Source: Beroe ovata
Taxonomy: Eukaryota > Ctenophora > Nuda > Beroida > Beroidae
Direction of reading: 5' to 3'
Length of the DNA: 12,289 nt
Assembly (NCBI GenBank): GCA_946803715.1
Contig: CAMPET010000033.1
Coordinates: 17,692 to 29,980 of the forward strand
This document shows, piece after piece, positions 7,982 through 12,289 of this stretch (its first letter is position 1; each line of letters begins with the position of its first letter). The notes under the pieces were generated by a model. It did no database searches and was not told the DNA's origin. It saw only the letters and a list, made by a program, of their open reading frames with translations. The translations under genes were made by a program, and so were the position numbers.

Positions 7982-8043
7982 TCGGCCTTTGATGCAGATG
8001 GAGGCAAGCCCGCCGCGCGCGAGATACAGTTGACAGATAACAT
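7982..8043. repeat. Third, diverged copy of the palindrome arm
   Basis: TCGGCCTTTGATG here matches TCGGCCTTCGATG of the right arm (from about 7755). CGCCGCGCGCGAGATACAG, then a GACAGATAACATC stretch, matches the arm's CGCCGCGCGCGAGAAACTG and TCAGATAAAATC. It is in direct orientation to the right arm and inverted to the left. The 74-codon minus-strand frame here is an accident of this repeat. Confidence 0.7.
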
Positions 8044-8160
8044 CCAGCAAATTCTAATAATTTAGCTTTCGACACTTCGACAGGACGACAATCGGATTTA
8101 ATCGTGCATCCCAATAACCTCTTACTAAATCCCTAATTTTATCGCTTGACTTAGGTCTTT

Positions 8161-8241
8161 CGGTTTCCTGACCCATCCCAACTCCTAACTCTAACCCACA
8201 GGATATTTTCAAACCCTAAGCCTGACCCAAAACCCTAACGG
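8161..8241. repeat. Degenerate telomere-like CCCTAA run
   Basis: Words such as CTAACCC, AACCCTAAGCC and AACCCTAACGG are strung together on the plus strand with frequent substitutions. The same C-rich orientation is seen in the intron at 9530-9800. It is consistent with an old interstitial telomere-type sequence or an unrelated C-rich minisatellite. Confidence 0.5.
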
Positions 8242-8782
8242 CAATTAAGTGGAAAAATGTCTGGTCACCTGATTCAATCAGTTTTTGCCCATCTGCCAGG
8301 GAAGCATTTTTACCCTACATCACATGGGGTGATTCCGAATCAGCACCTAAAAATACGTCAATTCATGTCTGTTTAACCAAAAAGGAGACGAAAATAAGAA
8401 TTTTCAAAAAAATAGGGCAACGAAGTTACCACGAGTCTGCCCTTTTTCGAACCCTATGGGCCGGGGCCCTAAAATTATTTTTCCTACTCGGCGCGCCCGT
8501 GCTTCCATTGTAGGCTGAATCAACTTGTAATGGCTACCGATGGCCTTAAAACTAGGCGCAGGTGTGCGCGGTATATGAAATAGGGACAGATCATCATATA
8601 CTATCAGGATGAGAGTGCTTATGTCTGAAAATATCTGTTTGGAAATATATTATCTAAAAAAATTTTGTGTGAAAATATCTGATCAGTGCTATATATCAGT
8701 GATAGATTCTATTGCTTGAACTCCTAATGCTTTGTCTCCTAAAAATTTGTCTTGTTTTGGCTACAAGCAACTTCTAAGTTGA
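8242..8782. other. Upstream stretch of ACSS1-like gene, no exon recognised
   Basis: Non-coding as far as I can see. It contains an imperfect GGGCA/TGCCC hairpin near 8415-8442, GGGCCGGGGCCC (8459-8470) and two GAAAATATCTG words (about 8628 and 8671). The gene's promoter or a 5' untranslated exon may lie here, but no TATA box or clear CpG island at a sensible distance stands out. Confidence 0.4.
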
Positions 8783-8859
8783 TGTTATCTAAGTCCATTA
8801 GTCCACTCAAAGCATGTAGCCTTGGAGGAGACTATTGAAACTTCAGTTTATGGTTCAAT

Positions 8860-8873
8860 TACTTCTTTCTCAG
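8860..8873 (+). other. Possible 3' splice site just before the start codon
   Basis: A pyrimidine-rich TACTTCTTTCTCAG ends two bases before the ATG at 8876. It may be the acceptor of an intron in the 5' untranslated region, with the first exon further left. Alternatively the exon is continuous with the upstream sequence, where this frame stays open back to a TGA at 8780. Confidence 0.45.
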
Positions 8874-8875
8874 AT

Positions 8876-8976
8876 ATGCTTGTAAGGAAGAGTGTTGTTC
8901 TCCAACGCTTTCTATCATCAGTACCATCAGTTTCATCAGAACATGCTCTAATCTACAAAGAAAGTATATCCAACAG
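8876..8976 (+). CDS. ACSS1: ACSS1 coding exon 1: presequence and start
   Basis: Encodes residues 1-34 (the last codon is split AG/G). [20 protein letters not shown] has Arg4, Lys5 and Arg11, many Ser, Val and Leu, and no acidic residue before Glu22, as in a matrix-targeting peptide. Arg11-Phe-Leu/Ser-Ser fits the R-3 cleavage motif, predicting a cut after Leu13. The start has G at -3. Donor CAG/GTACAG. Confidence 0.85.
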
Positions 8977-11900
8977 GTACAGTATACTGTGAAACATTCA
9001 CCTTGAGATTGAAACATTGCTACGTTATCAATATTACATTGTCATAATGCCATCTTCTCTCATACTGTAGGGATGAATTTTGGCGTAAAGTTGCAAAAGA
9101 AAGAACATTGTGGCATGAGGAATTCCACACTGTGTCAGATTATGATTTAGCAAGGGGCAAAATCAGTTGGTTTTTGGGTGGAAAACTAAATGTTTCAGGT
9201 AAATACCTTGTATCTATCTAATCATATAAACATCAGTTTGATAACATTATTTTTTCAATCAAGTCAATGTATCCATATTTTCGAGTTAGACCTTGTTATT
9301 TGTAGAAAACTGCATTGATAGACATCTGCCCACTCTTGGAGACAGTCCTGCTATTATATGGGAAAAGGATGAGCCTAGCCAGCATCAGATTATCACATAT
9401 AGGTTTGTAAACTTTTCACATTTCAATGGAATTGAAAAATGATTCAATTATTTCAGAAATCTATATAATTCCTGGTATAATCACATTATGCTATATAGTA
9501 TTGTTTTTCATTTGGCCTAATATTTCTGGCCTCAATGTTAACTCTAACTCTATCTCAAACCCTAACCCTATCCCCAATCCTTACCTTAGCCTAAACTCAA
9601 TTCTTAATCCTTACACCAACCCTAACCATGACACACTATCAGTTATCACTATCACTGACACTATTACTGACAATATACACTAGCCCTAACCCTGTCCTTC
9701 TGCTAGTCCCTATCAAAACCCATAGCCAACTGCCTAACACTAACCCCAAAGTCCAACCCTAGTAACCATAGTCCCTACTCTTGCGCTGAGCCTAAGGCCT
9801 ATGACCCAATGTTTTGTCATGCTTCTTGAATAGCTAATCTTGAATGTTCTTGTTCATGTTCCAGAGACCTCCATGAGATGACTTGCCGTATTGCCAATGT
9901 TCTGAAAGCTCATGAAGTTGGGAAGGGCGATAGAGTAGGGGTTTACCTTCCAATGTGCCCTACAGCTGCAGCTGTAATGCTGGCTTGTGCTAGGATCGGT
10001 GAGTCTGTGGGGAGTTTCACTGAATATTGAATATTATTGACTGACGAAATAATGGAAACTTTACCCTCATTTCCCAATTAATTACAGGAGCGGTGCACAA
10101 TGTTGTTTTTGCTGGTTTCAGTTCTGAAGCACTGGGTAAGAGGTTGCTTCAATCAGAAGCTAAAGTAGTCTTTACTGCTGATAGGGTGAGTTTTGGCCGA
10201 TATTGTTTTATTGTGGGGTCTCATTTGAGTTAACTTCAAGTTGTCAAGATAACATGATCAAGATTACATGATCTAAACAACTTAACTACAAGCACTAAAT
10301 ACCTAACGGTTTCTTTCAATCTCACAGTTCATCAATTTAATAATGTACTGATGGAGAGACTGCATCATTCTGATTGCTCTAGTCAACAAAGATTGCTTTC
10401 TCTGCAGGCTGTGAGAGGAGGGAAGTTTATTCCACTGAAAGCAGTAGTGGATGAAGCAGTCACCATGGCGCCCTCTGTGGAGAAAGTGTTCGTCATGGAC
10501 AGAACGGGGGCAGTTCAGTTGACTAGTGACAAGGATGTTTCTCTGGAAGCTGTATGTTTTTATGTTGTTTGTCAGATTATGTTGTATGAATTTGTACGAT
10601 CTAGTACCTACGAACACACAAAATTCCCGGGTCCTATGAATTATTTGCGTGTTCGTACAATAGGCATGTATGCCAATATACCATTAATCAATATTACCGA
10701 TTTCAGGAGATGGCTCAAGCCGATGTGAGATGTCCAGTTGAAGTGCTTGACTCCGAGGATCCACTGTTCATGCTCTATACATCTGGTAGTACTGGTGCCC
10801 CCAAGGGACTGGTACACACCCAGGGAGGATACATCACGTACGCTGGACTAACCCATGAACTTGTGTTTGACTACAAGCCAGGCGACGTTTACGGGTAATT
10901 GCTGCAATAGGCACCCAACATACACAGTATTGTGAGCTGTTGACACCGGTTCAAAATCTATTGACACCTATTCTTGAAATGGTCTTAACACCATCTTGAC
11001 ACGTATTGACACCACGGTGACAGGTGTGTAGCAGATGTTGGCTGGATAACTGGACACTCGTATGTTGTGTATGGACCACTCAGTAACGGAGCTACAACTG
11101 TGATGTTTGAGAGTACACCTACCTACCCCGACCCTGGTTATTTGTACTCATTGTCATCACTCTTTTATTAATGTTCATCAACTGAGTGAATGTTAATTGC
11201 CTTTGGTAGTTATTGACTTGTGTTCTAAATCAATATTCTATGCACAATAGTCAATATTTATTTATTGGATTTATGCCTGTAAACTGTGTGAATCATCGTT
11301 ACCGATATCACGTTATAGGTAGATACTGGGAGACAGTAGAACGACTCAAGATGAACCAGTTTTACGGTGCGCCCACTGCACTCAGACTCCTCATGAAGAG
11401 CAGTGATGAGTTCGTCACTAAATATGACAGGTGAGGTGGCTCATGGATTGGAGAAGCTGTTCCTTGGACTGTTAGAATTTAGATGATAATGCAACTTATC
11501 GGCAGTGTAACTTATCCCTTCCCTCCCACTATTTGGAAACAAATTCCATCTGCCCGAATCTCTATCATCCCTGCCCTTATCTGTCCCAACTCGACACCCC
11601 TGACACTGCCCCCCCAGGAGTTCACTGAGGACACTCGGTACTGTGGGGGAGCCGATCAACCCGAAGGCGTGGCAGTGGTACTATGACGTGGTGGGCGAGG
11701 GCCGATGCCCCATAGTGGACACGTGGTGGCAGACTGAGACGGGCGGTATCATGATAACACCGAGACCGGGGCCGCACACCGAGAATTTGAAACCCGGGGC
11801 CGCAATGAGACCTTTCTACGGGGTGGAGTTAGCCCTCATGAACCCAGACACCAAGGTATCTTGTGTTTGTAAATGCTGTATTTATTCAACCTAGCCCATA

Positions 11901-12138
11901 CCCGGCCCATAAACGTGCACGCGGCACATCTGTGCACATTGCACATACACATGTACATCCAGGCACATCCCACGCCCATAACACATGATCATTCCCCAGA
12001 CCCCCATAGAGGGTAACGATGTGTCGGGACACCTGTGTGTAGCTCACCCCACGCCTGGCATGGCGCGCACTGTGTATGGCGACCATGACCGATTCATCAA
12101 GACTTACTTTGCTGACTACCCTGGTTACTACTTCACCG
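8876..12138 (+). CDS. ACSS1: Mitochondrial acetyl-CoA synthetase (ACSS1-like), partial at 3' end, 11 exons
   Basis: This enzyme joins acetate to CoA using ATP, through an acetyl-AMP intermediate. The exons join in frame to 1,492 bases with GT-AG introns throughout: 8876-8976, 9071-9198, 9306-9402, 9865-9998, 10088-10185, 10408-10551, 10707-10894, 11024-11136, 11319-11430, 11618-11855, 12000-12138. Visible motifs: a basic presequence (residues 1-21), [11 protein letters not shown] (258-268), [12 protein letters not shown] (299-310), TVGEPIN (380-386), [10 protein letters not shown] (406-415) and [11 protein letters not shown] (473-483). Trp409 corresponds to the acetate-pocket tryptophan of bacterial Acs. 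[17 protein letters not shown] and [10 protein letters not shown] follow ACSS1 wording rather than ACSS2. The family is about 640-690 residues long, so the C-terminal domain with the PKTRSGK catalytic lysine lies beyond the window. There are no frameshifts or stops. The ATG chosen is the only in-frame one after the upstream stop at 8780. Confidence 0.95.
9071..9198 (+). CDS. ACSS1: ACSS1 coding exon 2
   Basis: Residues 34-77. [11 protein letters not shown] begins the ACS N-terminal domain (the family has FW after a short acidic stretch), and the exon ends with the ACSS1-type [12 protein letters not shown]. Acceptor ACTGTAG, donor CAG/GTAAAT. Codons are mostly A/T-ending. Confidence 0.93.
9306..9402 (+). 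CDS. ACSS1: ACSS1 coding exon 3
   Basis: Residues 77-109. ENCIDRHL, then AIIWEKDEP and ITYR, match the conserved NVSxNCxDxH and IWExDEPG blocks of the family. The usual Gly after DEP is Ser here. Donor ATAG/GTTTGT is weaker than the others. Confidence 0.93.
9403..9864 (+). other. ACSS1 intron 3 (462 bases, the longest)
   Basis: Bounded by GTTTGT and CCAG. An 85-codon forward frame inside it (9426-9683) is Asn/Pro/Ser-rich only because it reads the CCCTAA-like array, and it has no coding support. Confidence 0.85.
9530..9800. repeat. Degenerate telomere-like array in intron 3
   Basis: Many CCCTAACCC, CCTTA and CTAACTC words occur from 9530 to about 9800, for example AACCCTAACCCTATCCCC (9558-9575) and CCTAACACTAACCCC (9733-9747). 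The middle (9629-9680) switches to a CACTATCA/CACTGACA pattern. The C-rich strand is plus, the same as at 8161-8241. Confidence 0.65.
9865..9998 (+). CDS. ACSS1: ACSS1 coding exon 4
   Basis: Residues 109-154. [14 protein letters not shown] leads to [20 protein letters not shown] and ends at ACARIG, the first well-conserved core of the AMP-binding fold. Acceptor CCAG, donor G/GTGAGT (near consensus). Confidence 0.95.
10088..10185 (+). CDS. ACSS1: ACSS1 coding exon 5
   Basis: Residues 154-186. [19 protein letters not shown] matches the family's H-x-V-F-A-G-F-S block, followed by VVFTADR. The exon ends in phase 0 at AGG/GTGAGT. Confidence 0.94.
10408..10551 (+). CDS. ACSS1: ACSS1 coding exon 6
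   Basis: Residues 187-234. [18 protein letters not shown] matches the RGGxxxxLKxxxDEA block. The segment after it ([10 protein letters not shown] onward) is the variable linker before the P-loop-like motif. Phase 0 at both ends. Donor GCT/GTATGT lacks the usual exonic AG, so the exact 3' edge rests on frame and alignment. Confidence 0.9.
10609..10657 (+). repeat. Inverted repeat in intron 6
   Basis: TACGAACACACAAA (10609-10622) pairs with TTTGCGTGTTCGTA (10644-10657) with one mismatch in 14. The loop is 21 bases. It ends about 50 bases before the exon 7 acceptor, so it would form in the pre-mRNA near the branch-point region. Confidence 0.7.
10707..10894 (+). CDS. ACSS1: ACSS1 coding exon 7: phosphate-binding motif
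   Basis: Residues 235-297. Holds [19 protein letters not shown] and LVHTQGGY. The Ser/Thr/Gly-rich loop (258-268) binds the ATP phosphates in the ANL superfamily. Acceptor TTTCAG, donor CGG/GTAATT. Confidence 0.97.
10939..11013. repeat. Repeated TTGACACC words in intron 7
   Basis: TTGACACC or one-base variants occur near 10940, 10961, 10984, 10995 and 11006, covering most of this 129-base intron. The spacing of 11-23 bases suggests a decayed tandem repeat. Confidence 0.5.
11024..11136 (+). CDS. ACSS1: ACSS1 coding exon 8
   Basis: Residues 297-335. [18 protein letters not shown], then [15 protein letters not shown], among the most conserved ACS blocks, lining the acyl-adenylate site. The first base must be G (11024) to keep frame; starting one base later would give a stop. 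Donor CTG/GTTATT. Confidence 0.96.
11319..11430 (+). CDS. ACSS1: ACSS1 coding exon 9
   Basis: Residues 335-372. [20 protein letters not shown] followed by LRLLMK and [15 protein letters not shown] is ACSS1-type wording (ACSS2 has RLWSIVDKYK at this point). Acceptor TTATAG, donor CAG/GTGAGG. Confidence 0.96.
11618..11855 (+). CDS. ACSS1: ACSS1 coding exon 10: acetate pocket
   Basis: Residues 372-451, the longest exon. [18 protein letters not shown] and [10 protein letters not shown] are present. The second Trp (409) limits the pocket to short acyl groups in characterised Acs enzymes. Third positions are strongly G/C, unlike exons 1-5. The acceptor follows a run of seven C. Donor AAG/GTATCT, phase 0. 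Confidence 0.96.
12000..12138 (+). CDS. ACSS1: ACSS1 coding exon 11
   Basis: Residues 452-497 plus the first base of a Gly codon. [13 protein letters not shown] and PGYYFT precede the G-D of the conserved TGD; its ATP-ribose-binding Asp starts the next, unseen exon. Donor CCG/GTAAGA is close to consensus. Third positions are again G/C-rich. Confidence 0.95.
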
Positions 12139-12193
12139 GTAAGACCGCGTGCTGACTTCATTCGCGTTGCCCAAATACAATTGTTTTGTTTAG

Positions 12194-12289
12194 CAACACA
12201 GTCCTTGTTTAGCAACACAGTCCTTGTTTAGCAACACAGTCCTTGTTTAGCAACACAGTCCTTGTTTAGCAACACAGTCCTTGTTTAGC
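12194..12289. repeat. 19-bp minisatellite in intron 11, running off the window
   Basis: CAACACAGTCCTTGTTTAG is repeated five times without any mismatch (12194-12288), plus the first base of a sixth. A TTGTTTAG half-unit precedes it. Each unit ends in a pyrimidine-leaning TTTAG that looks like a weak 3' splice site. Perfect identity implies recent expansion. Confidence 0.97.

Noticed and set aside
7819-8043. 74-codon minus-strand frame
   Set aside because: Overlaps the 16-bp tandem repeat and the third palindrome-arm copy; GC-rich repeats keep frames open by chance.
9426-9683. 85-codon forward frame with Asn-Pro repeats
   Set aside because: Lies wholly inside ACSS1 intron 3 and reads the CCCTAA-like array.
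10303-10617. 104-codon minus-strand frame
   Set aside because: Antisense shadow of ACSS1 exon 6 and its flanking introns.
11886-12218. 110-codon minus-strand frame
   Set aside because: Antisense to ACSS1 exon 11, which has strong family motifs on the plus strand.

Overview
This is animal nuclear DNA. The only gene I can support is interrupted by GT-AG introns, and its product matches the animal mitochondrial acetyl-CoA synthetase ACSS1 more closely than cytosolic ACSS2. Introns are short (89 to 462 bases). The flanks are rich in microsatellites, minisatellites, palindromes and TTAGGG-type telomere-like runs. This suggests an invertebrate metazoan with a fairly compact genome, but the sequence alone does not give the species.

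Layout: positions 1-2643 hold a GT microsatellite, a G-quadruplex motif, small inverted repeats and no recognisable gene. Positions 2644-4673 are a repeat complex. A 32-bp minisatellite plus a unique tail of about 380 bases is present twice, and part of the tail is also present as an isolated third copy. The two large copies are separated by a 305-base insert carrying two strong GAA-capped hairpins. The insert ends exactly at a single ambiguous base (N, 4114), so this junction may be an assembly seam. An 11-bp tandem repeat follows (4770-4854). Positions 5638-5748 hold five CACGTG sites in 111 bases, two of them the full 10-mer GTCACGTGAC. A further CACGTG sits in a 16-bp palindrome at 6258-6273. 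Positions 7483-8043 form a CpG-rich island of palindromes, including a perfect 56-bp palindrome and a third diverged copy of its arm.

The gene starts at 8876 and runs rightward off the window. Eleven coding exons join in frame to 1,492 bases (497 residues plus one base). They encode a mitochondrial presequence, the N-terminal ACS region, the AMP-binding motifs and the WWQTETGG acetate-pocket motif. The last roughly 150-190 residues (the mobile C-terminal domain with the catalytic lysine) lie outside. The window stops inside the next intron, in a 19-bp minisatellite.

The enzyme would convert acetate, ATP and CoA into acetyl-CoA, AMP and pyrophosphate in the mitochondrial matrix. I see no operon-like grouping and no second gene. 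No new biological system is evident. The best leads are the repeat architecture, the CACGTG cluster, the palindromic island, and the shift in base composition along the ACSS1 exons.
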